A stretch of 64,000 nt of DNA from Clostridiales bacterium (GTDB lineage: Bacteria > Bacillota > Clostridia > Christensenellales > Aristaeellaceae), in assembly GCA_004555155.1 (NCBI GenBank), contig SFJH01000003.1, positions 38,558 to 102,557 of the forward strand, read 5' to 3'. Below are positions 17,244-25,225 of the stretch, in pieces; the first letter of the stretch is position 1; every line of letters begins with the position of its first letter. A model generated the notes under the pieces. That model had not been told where the DNA came from, ran no database searches, and worked only from the letters and a program-made list of their open reading frames with translations. The position numbers and the translations under genes are program-made.

Positions 17244-18629
17244 ATGCAGGAACCTGAAGACAAGAAGCGCGTCGGCAAACGCGCTGCACCCGAGCGCACA
17301 CCGAATCAGGACGCCATCCGCGCCGACGCCGATCTCTACGGCGACGAGGCGGATGTTCCCATTCGACGCAAAAAAAAGAAAAAGCCGGCTGCCGGCAGTA
17401 CAAAGTCAGGCGGCAAAAAGAAGCCGCAGAAGAGAGGCAGACTCCGCTTCTTTTCGCGCTTTTCCCAGGCGAAAACCGCCTATGCCCGCAAGACGCGCGC
17501 ATTTCTGGAGATCGTGCGCACAGAAGGCGAAAACCCGCGCTTCAAATCCGTGCTGATCTACGGCCATCGCGTTCCGTTCTGGCCGCTGGTGTGCCTGATC
17601 CTGGTCGTCGCCCTGGTGGCCATGGTCTTTTTGAACAACAGCAATCTCAGAGTCGCTGAAGAGACGATCACCGTGGTTGGACTGTCCCCGGATCTGGAGG
17701 ACTACAAACTGCTCGTCGTCTCCGATCTGAACGGCCGCCGGTTCGGCGACAGGCAGAGTTCCCTGCTGCGCACCATTGGTAATCTGGACTATGACGCAAT
17801 TTTTTTCCTGGGCGACATGGTCGGCAAATCCGGCGATCCGGAGCCGTTTTACGAATTGCTGGAGGGCATTCCCGCATCCAAGAAGGCCTACTTCATCTGC
17901 GGCGATTCGGATCCCGGCCCCTATGTCGCCGTGCCGCGGGATATCACCGGAACGCTCTCGGAGCTGGTGCTGGAGGATTGGATTCTCGGCGCAATCGAGC
18001 GCGGCGCAATCTATGTCAATGCGCCCGTCTGTCTCTCCGTCGGCAGCAGCAGTCTCTGGATCACGCCCTCCACGCTGCTGAACATCGAAGCTTCGGAGAA
18101 TCTGAGCATCTGGAAGGAACAGACCGCGCAGGAAGAGGACGGCGTCATCTCCGGCCTCGCCGCGGACTATCAGACGCTGCCGATCACCACCTATCGCTAT
18201 CGCATTGCGCAGAGCTTCTATGACGTGGTCGATTCCATTTCGGAGGACGATTTCCTGCTGGCCCTGTCCCATGAGGTACCCTCCGACAAGACGATCTCCA
18301 TCTCCGGCGCGCACAGCGCCGACAGCGGCAAATACCTCGGCGAGCCCGATCTGATCCTCGCCGGACACTACTGCGGCGGCGTATGGCGACTGCCCGTACT
18401 GGGCGCTTTCTATATTCCCGACAATATGCTGCCCCGAAACGGCTGGTTCCCCGCGCAGAGCAGTGTTCGCGGCCTGTCCGCCGTCAACGAGAGCCAGGTG
18501 TACATCACCGGCGGGCTGTCCATCAACGGCGCCACGCCGTTCATGGCCTTCCGCCTGTGCAATCAGCCGGAGATCTCGCTGCTAACGCTGACGGCCACGC
18601 TCCCCGAGAGCATGCTCTCCGCCGAATAG
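17244..18629 (+). CDS. Membrane-anchored, degenerate calcineurin-like metallophosphoesterase
   Basis: 461 residues from the ATG at 17244, preceded by AAGGGAG. The N-terminal 90 residues are highly basic, with lysine runs such as RRKKKKKP. A membrane span follows (about 113-132), then an extracellular domain with the metallophosphoesterase layout. Its metal-binding motifs are eroded: the first motif is SDLNG where D-x-H is expected, the second is LGDMVG, the third is GDSD in place of GNHD, and the last is GHYCGG in place of GHxH. Only the aspartates and one SHE histidine remain. It is therefore probably catalytically inactive or altered. A 12-bp stem terminator follows. The cellular role is unknown. 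Confidence 0.72.
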   Translation: MQEPEDKKRVGKRAAPERTPNQDAIRADADLYGDEADVPIRRKKKKKPAAGSTKSGGKKKPQKRGRLRFFSRFSQAKTAYARKTRAFLEIVRTEGENPRFKSVLIYGHRVPFWPLVCLILVVALVAMVFLNNSNLRVAEETITVVGLSPDLEDYKLLVVSDLNGRRFGDRQSSLLRTIGNLDYDAIFFLGDMVGKSGDPEPFYELLEGIPASKKAYFICGDSDPGPYVAVPRDITGTLSELVLEDWILGAIERGAIYVNAPVCLSVGSSSLWITPSTLLNIEASENLSIWKEQTAQEEDGVISGLAADYQTLPITTYRYRIAQSFYDVVDSISEDDFLLALSHEVPSDKTISISGAHSADSGKYLGEPDLILAGHYCGGVWRLPVLGAFYIPDNMLPRNGWFPAQSSVRGLSAVNESQVYITGGLSINGATPFMAFRLCNQPEISLLTLTATLPESMLSAE

Positions 18630-18733
18630 CGTCAAGCCGTCGCCACCCGCTGCGCGGATGGCTGCGACGCACCGAATCACGGCCTGCCGCCCGCGCTTAC
18701 CCGCTGAAGCGTGCTCCCGAAAGGTCCAAACTC

Positions 18734-18763
18734 AAAGGAGGCCCCTGCACAGGGGCCTCCTTT
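18734..18763. terminator. Terminator between convergent metallophosphoesterase and AEC genes
   Basis: AAAGGAGGCCCC and GGGGCCTCCTTT pair perfectly over 12 bp with a 6-base loop. It lies between two converging genes and probably serves both. Confidence 0.88.
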
Positions 18764-18813
18764 CCTATATTCTTCCGGGTGCGGCGCAATCCGCCCGGGT
18801 ACTGTACATCTGT

Positions 18814-19746
18814 CTACGCGCCGAAAGCCGCCAGCACGGCGAAGCCCAGGATGGCCGCCAGCGTGGACACCGACAGCGCCGAGGAGACATAGACCCTCTG
18901 ATCCGCATCGTCGGCAAACACAGGAAGCACAAAGGGCGGCGGCAGAATGAACATGACGTTCACGGCGGCAGTCAGCGCCGCATCAGGCCAGAAAGCGTGA
19001 ACCAGCGCCAGGAAGGCTGCGCGAAGGATCATCATGATGGCAAAGCGCACCGCGACAACCTTGCAGGTCGGGCCCCATGGAATATCCTTGAGCACCAGAT
19101 CATAGCCGATGGTCAGCAGGATGATGGCGCTGGTGGGAGCGGCTGCGAAATCCGTGCATGCGTCTAGGATGCCGCTCACGCCAGAGGGAATCCAGCGCTG
19201 GTAGAGTCCGGTAGCGCCCAGAATCACGCCAGCGGCGATGGCGATGATGATCGGCGAAAAGGCCATTTCCCGAAGCATTCCCCGGATGTTCGTGCGTTCG
19301 TGGCCGTTCAGTCCCAGCAGGATCTTGTACAATGTAAATACGAACAGCACCTGTCCCAGATCGATGCGTGCGAATTCGGCGGTGCGTCCCGCACCATAGA
19401 GCATGCTGAACAGCGCATATCCCAGCATTCCCGCCTCAAATCCGGTGGTGAGAAAGGGCACAAAGCGGGACGGCATCCAGAAAAGCCTTGCAGCCGCGCA
19501 GCCCAGCAGCCATGCGGCCAGACAAACCGCGAACATCATCAGCGGAATGATCACATCCTGCAGCGTGTATTGCGTGGCTGCAAAGGCGTTCAGCAAGACT
19601 GCGGGCAGCGTGATGTTGACCACCACGCTTTTCAGGGCGTTCACGCCCTCCCGGGAAAGCAGCTTCCTGCTTCGGCAGAGCATGCCCACCGACAGCATCA
19701 GCACAACCGGCAGCACCGTCCGAAGCACTTCAATCGTATTGTTCAC
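18814..19746 (-). CDS. AEC-family (auxin efflux carrier-type) transporter
   Basis: Membrane protein of 310 residues with about ten hydrophobic segments in two five-helix halves. LPVVLMLSVGMLCRSRKLLSREGVNALKSVV and the helix break NITLPAVLLNAF match the N-terminal AEC signature. The second half has a matching ILPPPFVLPVFAD segment. Bacterial members export or take up organic acids, often malate or malonate; the substrate here cannot be inferred. The start has a GGAGGGA site upstream. The 212 bp upstream of it, shared with the divergent MFS gene, holds only the possible promoter elements listed separately. Confidence 0.87.
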   Translation of the reverse strand: MNNTIEVLRTVLPVVLMLSVGMLCRSRKLLSREGVNALKSVVVNITLPAVLLNAFAATQYTLQDVIIPLMMFAVCLAAWLLGCAAARLFWMPSRFVPFLTTGFEAGMLGYALFSMLYGAGRTAEFARIDLGQVLFVFTLYKILLGLNGHERTNIRGMLREMAFSPIIIAIAAGVILGATGLYQRWIPSGVSGILDACTDFAAAPTSAIILLTIGYDLVLKDIPWGPTCKVVAVRFAIMMILRAAFLALVHAFWPDAALTAAVNVMFILPPPFVLPVFADDADQRVYVSSALSVSTLAAILGFAVLAAFGA

Positions 19747-19880
19747 AATCCATTCCCTCCGTCACTGCGCGAGTATTGATGGGCGTCCTGTTCATGAAAG
19801 GGTGCGTCCCCGCCGACAGCTTGCCGTTCGCAGTCCCGCATGCCTTCCCCGCTCACAGGATTGTTATAGAAATTTAACGA

Positions 19881-19917
19881 ATCCGGATGCCGGATCCATC
19901 CCCATTTGCATTATAAT
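19881..19917 (+). promoter_or_regulatory. Inverted repeat and -10 element upstream of the MFS gene
   Basis: ATCCGG-N3-CCGGAT (19881-19895) lies 16 bp before TATAAT (19912-19917). The dyad occupies the place of the -35 box, which is otherwise poor. That arrangement fits an activator or repressor site; the regulator is unknown. Confidence 0.4.
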
Positions 19918-19958
19918 GATAGCATAGACGAGCCGATGAATCAAGCGAGGAGGACAAT

Positions 19959-21119
19959 ATGGCTGTACTTTTGATTTCACTCATCTATCTGGCGTTTGTC
20001 AGCATGGGTCTGCCCGACTCATTGCTTGGCTCTGCGTGGCCTTCGATCTACGAGGGCATGAACGTCCCCATCTCGGCCGTGGGGATTGTGACCATCCTGA
20101 TATCGTCAGGCACGGTCATATCCAGCTCCCTGAGCGACAAAGTCATCCGAAGATTTGGCACCGGAATGGTGACCGTCGTTTCAACCGTCCTGGTCGCGGT
20201 CTCGCTGTTTGGCTTTTCTCTGGCCCGTTCGCTTCCGGCCCTGTGCATATGGGCGCTGCCGTATGGCCTCGGCGGAGGCAGCATCGACGCGGCGCTGAAC
20301 AACTATGTCGCACTGCACTACAAAAGCCGCCACATGAGCTGGATCCACTTTTTCTGGGGCGTGGGCGCAGCAGCGAGCCCCTACATCATGTCCGCAACGC
20401 TGACGCGCGGATATCTCTGGACAACCGGATACAGAATTGTCGGCGTGATTCAGGCCGTCATCGCAGTCCTCCTCTTCCTGTCCCTTCCCATCTGGAAGAA
20501 GAGCCTGTCTGCCGAGGAGGAGAACTCCGCTGCAAAGCTGTCCCTTAAGCAGATCCTTCAGCTCCCCGGTGCACGGCAGATTCTGGTCGCGTTTTTCTGT
20601 TACTGCGCCCTGGAATCGTCCGCAGGCCTGTGGGCCGCCAGCTATATGACGCTTCACAAGGGCATCGATCCCAGCACAGCTGCGGCGTGGGCCTCCTTCT
20701 TTTATCTCGGAATCACCATCGGAAGATTCTTCAACGGATTGATCTCCGACCGCCTCGGCAATCGTCTGATGGTCCGGATCGGACAGGGCACCATTGTTCT
20801 CGGCGTCGTATTTCTTCTGCTGCCGCTGGGCCGCGCGGGCTCCTTTGCCGGTTTGCTTCTGGTGGGGCTGGGCGATGCGCCCATCTATCCCTGTCTGCTT
20901 CATGAAACGCCCCAAAACTTCGGCAAGGAGAACAGTCAGGCGATCATGGGCAAGCAGATGGCTTGCGCATACATCGGCTCCACGCTGATGCCGCCGGTCT
21001 TCGGCCTGATCGCTGACAAGATCAGCATTTCCCTGTACCCGGCCTATCTTCTGCTGTTTGCAGCAATCTTGATTTTCATGTCCGAGAAAATGAATTCGAT
21101 CAGGAGCATCTCAAAGTGA
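19959..21119 (+). CDS. Major facilitator superfamily transporter
   Basis: 386 residues with about twelve hydrophobic segments. The loop after the second helix has SDKVIRRFGTG, and the repeated counterpart after the eighth has SDRLGNRLMVRIG; these are the classic MFS motif A copies. The N-terminus (LAFVSMGLPDSLLGSAWP) resembles the FucP/YfkF-like sugar or drug permeases of Firmicutes. The substrate cannot be predicted. A GAGGAGGAC Shine-Dalgarno precedes the ATG. The gene stands alone. Confidence 0.88.
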   Translation: MAVLLISLIYLAFVSMGLPDSLLGSAWPSIYEGMNVPISAVGIVTILISSGTVISSSLSDKVIRRFGTGMVTVVSTVLVAVSLFGFSLARSLPALCIWALPYGLGGGSIDAALNNYVALHYKSRHMSWIHFFWGVGAAASPYIMSATLTRGYLWTTGYRIVGVIQAVIAVLLFLSLPIWKKSLSAEEENSAAKLSLKQILQLPGARQILVAFFCYCALESSAGLWAASYMTLHKGIDPSTAAAWASFFYLGITIGRFFNGLISDRLGNRLMVRIGQGTIVLGVVFLLLPLGRAGSFAGLLLVGLGDAPIYPCLLHETPQNFGKENSQAIMGKQMACAYIGSTLMPPVFGLIADKISISLYPAYLLLFAAILIFMSEKMNSIRSISK

Positions 21120-21546
21120 GGAAAGCGCTTCTTCACCTTCGGCGGAGCTGCAAGCCACGTTATCGCGGGCGGCATCCTCGATTCCTCCGGACTTGCAGTG
21201 GATGAGCCCTTCCCTGCCGAATACCCCAGATGGGATCGGCAGGGAAAGCACTTTCGCGCGAAGGGCGGCTCCTACCGGCCTGAGAAACTGCCCGGTGAGA
21301 CGGAGAAGCAGTCCGGCGTCCGCGCACTGGAGGCGATCAGTTGAGAGGTGGACTGCATGATTACTCGCTGTCTTCCCCATGGCGCTGCCGCCGCACTCTC
21401 CGACTGTACCTTCTGCCCGGATCGTCAGGCGCTGTATACAAATGAACTGAATCTGGATGGAAAAACTGAATATCCGTATCGCGCGCACTTTGCTGCCCGT
21501 ACCGAGCTCGAGCATCTCGTCACCGGGTACGTATTTCACTCAAAAA
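21120..21546. other. 427 bp without a recognisable intact gene; possible decayed coding sequence
   Basis: After the MFS stop codon the same plus-strand frame stays open to a TGA at 21342-21344 and reads as plausible protein (for example AEYPRWDRQGKHFRAKGG), but no start codon with a ribosome site is seen. A second segment from 21357 begins with a methionine and remains open into the next gene's antisense. I recognise neither. This could be the remnant of a lost gene or simply GC-rich open sequence. Confidence 0.3.
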
Positions 21547-21581
21547 CGGCCTTGCCCCGCTTGAAATCCGGGGCAAGGCCG
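21547..21581 (-). terminator. Terminator of the DUF1292 gene
   Basis: CGGCCTTGCCCCG and CGGGGCAAGGCCG form a perfect 13-bp stem with a 9-base loop, followed on the minus strand by TTTTTG. Confidence 0.88.
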
Positions 21582-21650
21582 CGTAAACTATGCTTGTTTT
21601 ATGCCAGGGCTTCTCTCCCTCTGGCTCTTGCTTGGGAAACAGTCCATTTC

Positions 21651-21989
21651 CTATTCGTCGTCAGCATCCTCGAAATCGCACTCTTCCTCGTCGAAATCGC
21701 TGTTCTGGAAGATATCGATCAGCTTGACCGCCAGCTTCTCATCCACGGGAACGAACTCCTCGTTCTCCTCATCGCCCTCAACCGGGCGAACCTCCATAAC
21801 AAAGGCCTCGCGGGCATTGCCGCAGCCTTCGCAATCGGACTTCTCGCAATCGCCGCAGGCGTTTTCCTCCACGTACTCGGTCAGCAGAGCATACTCATGA
21901 CCTTCGTAGAACAGATAGTCCAGGACTTCCATCGTCAGTTCGTTGCCGTCGTCATCCTCAAACACGACGAGATCGAGTTCGTTTTCCAT
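21651..21989 (-). CDS. DUF1292 family protein
   Basis: Very acidic 112-residue protein (YrzB-like). MENELDLVVFEDDDGNELTMEVLDYLFYEGHEYALL is the DUF1292 signature, followed by a Cys-rich insert (CGDCEKSDCEGCG) and VRPVEGDEENEEFVPVDEKLAVKLIDIF. The cysteine cluster might bind metal. Function is unknown; the family is widespread in Firmicutes and often lies near the YrvE/YrrK region. The start has an AGGAGGAC site. It lies 23 bp after the DUF896 gene. Confidence 0.9.
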   Translation of the reverse strand: MENELDLVVFEDDDGNELTMEVLDYLFYEGHEYALLTEYVEENACGDCEKSDCEGCGNAREAFVMEVRPVEGDEENEEFVPVDEKLAVKLIDIFQNSDFDEEECDFEDADDE

Positions 21990-22012
21990 TGCGCATGTCC
22001 TCCTGCAAATCT

Positions 22013-22219
22013 TTATTTGTTCACATCCCGCAGCGGCTTTCGCGTGCCGTCGGGGTATTCCACCACGGTGTTCTCCAGCTGGCTGCGCATCTGCGCGCGG
22101 AACGCCTTCAGGTATTCTCCTCTGCGCCGCTGACGTTCCGTCTGTTCCTCGGGCGTCAAATCGCGCTGGCGGGAGATCGCCGTCAGCGCGTTGAGCCGTT
22201 CGATGTTTCCCCTATCCAT
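22013..22219 (-). CDS. DUF896 (YnzC-like, UPF0291) protein
   Basis: Small basic helical protein of 68 residues. The pattern IERLNALTAISRQRDLTPEEQTERQRRRGEYLKAFR, followed by QLENTVVEYPDGTRKPL, is the YnzC signature: a helical hairpin of about 40 residues and a short tail. The function is not known. It overlaps the end of the SIMPL gene by 8 bp, so it is probably cotranscribed with the sigma/anti-sigma group. Confidence 0.92.
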   Translation of the reverse strand: MDRGNIERLNALTAISRQRDLTPEEQTERQRRRGEYLKAFRAQMRSQLENTVVEYPDGTRKPLRDVNK

Positions 22220-22940
22220 CAGACTCTCCCTCGCTCAATTCAAATTCCACGACAATCGACGCCTGAATCTGCAGCGAGGAGGCCTGAACCCGCGTCGCCG
22301 TCGCGCCGTCTGCAGCCTCCGCACGGGCGTTGCTGTATTTCGCGCCTGGGTCTGAAGAAGAATAGTAGTCCTGACTGGTCTCGTCAAACGCCTTGACGGA
22401 AGCGATGTGCATCCCGGCCGCCTTCGCGATGATCTCAGCCTTCTCATATGCGTTCTGCACCGCCAGTTCCAGCGCCTCCTGCTGCGCCTCCTCGTTGTCC
22501 CGCGAAGAGAAGTACACCGAATCCAGCGTATTCGCTCCAGCCTCAAAGGCGGTATCGATGTACGCGCCCACGCTGTCAATCTGCGAAGTGGTGATTGAGA
22601 TCGTGTTCGACGCCGTATAGCCCGCCAGACGCTCCTCGTCGCCGGAATAGTCATAATTCGCGTAGATGTACAGACTCTCCGTTCCGATATCCTTGCTGTC
22701 GATGCCGGCTTCCAGCAGCGCATCGTAGATCGCATCGATCTTCTCGTTCACGAGCCTCTGCGCCTCCCGCACATCGGAAGAGGCTTCCCGGACGCCCAGC
22801 ACAATCTGAGCCACATCCGCCGTTACGCTGACGATTCCCGTACCGCGCACCACCAGCGACGTTCCTTCCGCCAGCGCGGCTCCGCCGGCAAGAAGCAGTA
22901 TCATGGTCAGCCAGCCTGCAAGAAAGCGTTTCAAATTCAT
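22212..22940 (-). CDS. SIMPL (DUF541) domain exported protein
   Basis: Signal peptide (FLAGWLTMILLLAGGAALAE) followed by a single SIMPL domain that includes VRGTGIVSVTADVAQIVLGVREA and GYTASNTISITTSQIDSVGAYID. The family is periplasmic or extracytoplasmic with unclear roles, often linked to oxidative or envelope stress. The start is uncertain. The ATG at 22940 lies directly on a GAGGTG site; a TTG at 22934 has the ideal 8-base spacing and the same GAGGTGATGAAT context as the ftsH-like gene; an ATG at 22973 overlaps the anti-sigma stop as ATGA. It is the third gene after an ECF sigma factor and its anti-sigma factor, which suggests an envelope-stress operon. Confidence 0.85.
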   Translation of the reverse strand: MNLKRFLAGWLTMILLLAGGAALAEGTSLVVRGTGIVSVTADVAQIVLGVREASSDVREAQRLVNEKIDAIYDALLEAGIDSKDIGTESLYIYANYDYSGDEERLAGYTASNTISITTSQIDSVGAYIDTAFEAGANTLDSVYFSSRDNEEAQQEALELAVQNAYEKAEIIAKAAGMHIASVKAFDETSQDYYSSSDPGAKYSNARAEAADGATATRVQASSLQIQASIVVEFELSEGESDG

Positions 22941-22969
22941 CACCTCTGTTTCATCGGAATCGCAGCGGC

Positions 22970-23665
22970 TCATTCAGCCGCCATCATCACGCATACGCCG
23001 ACAAACTCAGCCGCCGCATCCACTTCAGGCATCTGACCCTCCGGAGCCTCTCCTATGCCGTCCGCAGCGCTGATGAAGTCCTCCGCATTCTCGCCGGGAA
23101 TCTGCACATAAACGCGCACATCCGCGCCGTCTGCGTCCTCGCGCTCCACCGTTCCGCCATATTCTGCGACCACATCGTCCAGATACACGCGGGCCTGCTC
23201 AAGATCTTCAACCACAATCCTGTGCTCCACATAGGTATCGGACGTCTGCGCGTTCACACTGCGTATGGCAATCTCATCCTGGAGCACCGCATGCTCCGAG
23301 ACGCCGTCCGTCTCCACCTTTGCGGTATTGCCGCGCAACGCGCTCTGATTGGTCAGCATCGCGCTCACGCCCAGCGTCAGCACGCACACGGCCGCAATCG
23401 CGCCGCAGGCGCGATAAATCTTCCGCATCCGCCCCCGCCGCGCCTCCGCGCGGACTGCGCTGCGCCACGCTGCCTGTGCCGGAAGCGGCACCGATATTTC
23501 ATCATCCATGTGAGAAAGGATCTCCCGGAGCTGTTCTGCGGTCTTCAGCCGTTCCTGACACTCTCCGCATGCGACGGCATGGGCCTCAAATTCCAGGCGC
23601 TGCGCCTCGTCCAGATCTCCGTCAATGAACAAATCCAGGCATTTTTCAAATTCCGAACAGTTCAT
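22970..23665 (-). CDS. Transmembrane zinc-finger anti-sigma factor
   Basis: The N-terminal anti-sigma zinc finger has the H-x3-C-x2-C pattern in HAVACGEC (about 33-40), preceded by a conserved Cys at position 3 (MNCSEFEKCLDLFIDGDL). One membrane span follows (about 95-113, including ACGAIAAVCVLTLGVSAML), then an extracytoplasmic domain of about 115 residues whose AEYGGTVEREDADGADVRVY part recalls DUF4349. The start at 23665 has GGAGGGGG directly upstream. An earlier ATG at 23695 overlaps the sigma stop as TAATG. It presumably inhibits the adjacent ECF sigma factor until an envelope signal triggers its release. Confidence 0.9.
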   Translation of the reverse strand: MNCSEFEKCLDLFIDGDLDEAQRLEFEAHAVACGECQERLKTAEQLREILSHMDDEISVPLPAQAAWRSAVRAEARRGRMRKIYRACGAIAAVCVLTLGVSAMLTNQSALRGNTAKVETDGVSEHAVLQDEIAIRSVNAQTSDTYVEHRIVVEDLEQARVYLDDVVAEYGGTVEREDADGADVRVYVQIPGENAEDFISAADGIGEAPEGQMPEVDAAAEFVGVCVMMAAE

Positions 23666-23694
23666 TCTTCCCCCTCCTTTCCTAGTCTCAGACA

Positions 23695-24300
23695 TTAGAC
23701 GTTTCCGTTGTCAAAAAGTTCCGGCTTTCGCCGTATTTTTTCGCGCAATTTTTCGCGTCCGCGGCTGATGCGCGATTTTATCGTTCCCACATTGATGCCC
23801 AGAATGCTGGAGATCTCGTCATAGGAGAATCCCTGCACATCCCTCAGAACAATCGCCGAGCGCATATCCTCGGGCAACTCGGCGATCGCACTGCGAATGG
23901 CCTCGCGCTTTTCTCCGGCGATCGCGTGGCGCTCCGGCGTGTCATCCTCGTTCGCCGGCGACCATCCGGTTTCCAGCAGTCCGTCCAGAGAGGTGGATTG
24001 TTTGTTTTTCTTCTTTCGCAATTCGTCCAGGCAGGTGTTCATGGTCACGCGATACACCCACGTTGAAAAGGTCGACTGACCCTTGAAGCTCGAAATCGAC
24101 CGGAAAATACGCAGCATTGCCTCCTGCAGACAATCCTGCGCGTCTTCAGTGTTCGCGCACATGCGAAGACAGACGGCGTACATTTTCTTCTCGTGCATCC
24201 CCAGCAGCTCATTGAACGCCGAGGCGTCGCCCTTCGCAGCGCGGGTGATGAGCTTTTCTTCATTCATATCCTCAGGCAACGGCTCCTTCCCTTGATTCAT
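23695..24300 (-). CDS. ECF-type RNA polymerase sigma factor (SigW/RpoE-like)
   Basis: 201 residues with sigma region 2 (EDAQDCLQEAMLRIFRSISSFKG, FSTWVYRVTMNTCLDELR) and region 4 (LPEDMRSAIVLRDVQGFSYDEIS, then GTIKSRISRGREKLR). Regions 1.1 and 3 are absent, which defines the ECF class. The start is uncertain. The ATG at 24300 is only 5 bases after a TATAAT, so a transcript from that promoter would be leaderless; the next ATG (24267, MNEEKLI) is an alternative. The gene is followed by its anti-sigma factor with a one-base overlap (TAATG), the usual partner-switch layout. Confidence 0.93.
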   Translation of the reverse strand: MNQGKEPLPEDMNEEKLITRAAKGDASAFNELLGMHEKKMYAVCLRMCANTEDAQDCLQEAMLRIFRSISSFKGQSTFSTWVYRVTMNTCLDELRKKKNKQSTSLDGLLETGWSPANEDDTPERHAIAGEKREAIRSAIAELPEDMRSAIVLRDVQGFSYDEISSILGINVGTIKSRISRGREKLREKIRRKPELFDNGNV

Positions 24301-24305
24301 CGTCT

Positions 24306-24333
24306 ATTATACACGAAAAAACGCATTTTGCAA
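24306..24333 (-). promoter_or_regulatory. Promoter of the ECF sigma operon, overlapping the radC terminator
   Basis: On the minus strand TTGCAA (24333-24328), 16 bases and TATAAT (24311-24306). The -35 box forms the loop and inner stem of the terminator hairpin at 24316-24342, so radC termination and sigma-gene initiation share the same bases. Confidence 0.65.
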
Positions 24334-24342
24334 TGCGTTTTT
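24316..24342 (-). terminator. Terminator of the radC-like gene
   Basis: AAAAACGCATT and AATGCGTTTTT pair over 11 bp with a TTGC loop, followed on the minus strand by T residues. Confidence 0.85.
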
Positions 24343-24367
24343 CCGAAAAAGCACTCCGAGTGCGCAA

Positions 24368-25159
24368 TTACAGGCCTTCGTCCGTCAGCGGCAGCCTGTG
24401 CCAGTCTGCCGGCATCGCATCGGCCTCGCGCAGATAATTCTCCGAGAGAATGGAGCGCGGCTCGCCGAAGATCGAGCGGTCAAATTCGCCGCTCTGATTC
24501 ATGCTGACGATATCCTCCCGGCCGACGAGCACGACATCCAGCAGCTCCGCGCCGATCGTTCGCAGCGTATAGGCATAATTCTCCGCATGAACGACGTCGT
24601 ACTTTTCCGCCTCCGGACGCGCGACGCTGACGAACTGCAGGATCACGACGTTTCTGGAATTCAGACGCAGCACCTCTGCAATGCACTTTTTGCACACCTT
24701 CTTCTCGCCCCAATAGAGCGAATCGCAGAGCTGCATGCAGCTCTGTATGACGCCGGAGGGCGTCATACAGAGGCAGTAGGTGCTCTCCTCCGAAATCGAA
24801 GCGCGCAGATGCTCGCAGATCTGGCAAACGGATCGAAAATTCCGGATCTGGAAATGATCCTCCGGACACAGCTCGCCATAGGTCGTGACCAGCCGCCCGA
24901 CCGCCCGCAGCCACTGCGCCGCGCTTGCGCCCACTCCGGGAACCTTCAGCAGCTCGCTCTCCTCTGCGGTCAGCGCGCCGAGCACGGTACCGAAGCGATC
25001 GATGAGCAGGTGGGCCGTTTCACTGGTATCCTGCCGCGGAACAGCATAAAACAGAAGCAGTTCAAGAATCTGGTGCGGATCAAAGACATCGAGGCCATTC
25101 ACCCTCGCGCGATCGCGCAGGCGCTTTCGATGGCCGCTGTGCACATTCTTATCCGCCAT
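24368..25159 (-). CDS. RadC-like (UPF0758/JAB fold) protein lacking the metal-binding motif
   Basis: 263 residues. The N-terminal helix-hairpin-helix part (LLKVPGVGASAAQWLRAVGR) and the C-terminal JAB-type segments (EESTYCLCMTPSGVIQSC, ECF-like AEVLRLNSRNVVILQF, LLDVVLVGRE) align with RadC. The expected metal signature HNHPSGD-x-x-P-S is replaced by QFVSVARPEAEKYDVVHAE. No JAMM zinc ligands remain, so it is unlikely to be a protease or nuclease. Four cysteines between about 112 and 170 could bind metal independently. GGAGG lies 8 bases before the ATG. The gene is 66 bp downstream of the giant Ig-repeat gene on the same strand, with overlapping hairpins in between. Confidence 0.82.
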   Translation of the reverse strand: MADKNVHSGHRKRLRDRARVNGLDVFDPHQILELLLFYAVPRQDTSETAHLLIDRFGTVLGALTAEESELLKVPGVGASAAQWLRAVGRLVTTYGELCPEDHFQIRNFRSVCQICEHLRASISEESTYCLCMTPSGVIQSCMQLCDSLYWGEKKVCKKCIAEVLRLNSRNVVILQFVSVARPEAEKYDVVHAENYAYTLRTIGAELLDVVLVGREDIVSMNQSGEFDRSIFGEPRSILSENYLREADAMPADWHRLPLTDEGL

Positions 25160-25166
25160 ACTTCAA

Positions 25167-25210
25167 CCTCCGAACGATCGGAGGAGTTCTACCGCACGGC
25201 AAACTCCTCC
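25167..25210 (-). promoter_or_regulatory. Two mutually exclusive hairpins before the radC-like gene
   Basis: On the minus strand GGAGGAGTT pairs with AACTCCTCC (9 bp, 13-base loop). The CCTCC of the second arm can instead start CCTCCGA-TCGT-TCGGAGG (7 bp, 4-base loop), which buries the radC Shine-Dalgarno. The two stems share bases 25180-25184, so only one can form at a time. Confidence 0.6.
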
Positions 25211-25225
25211 TGAATCCACTGTGTA

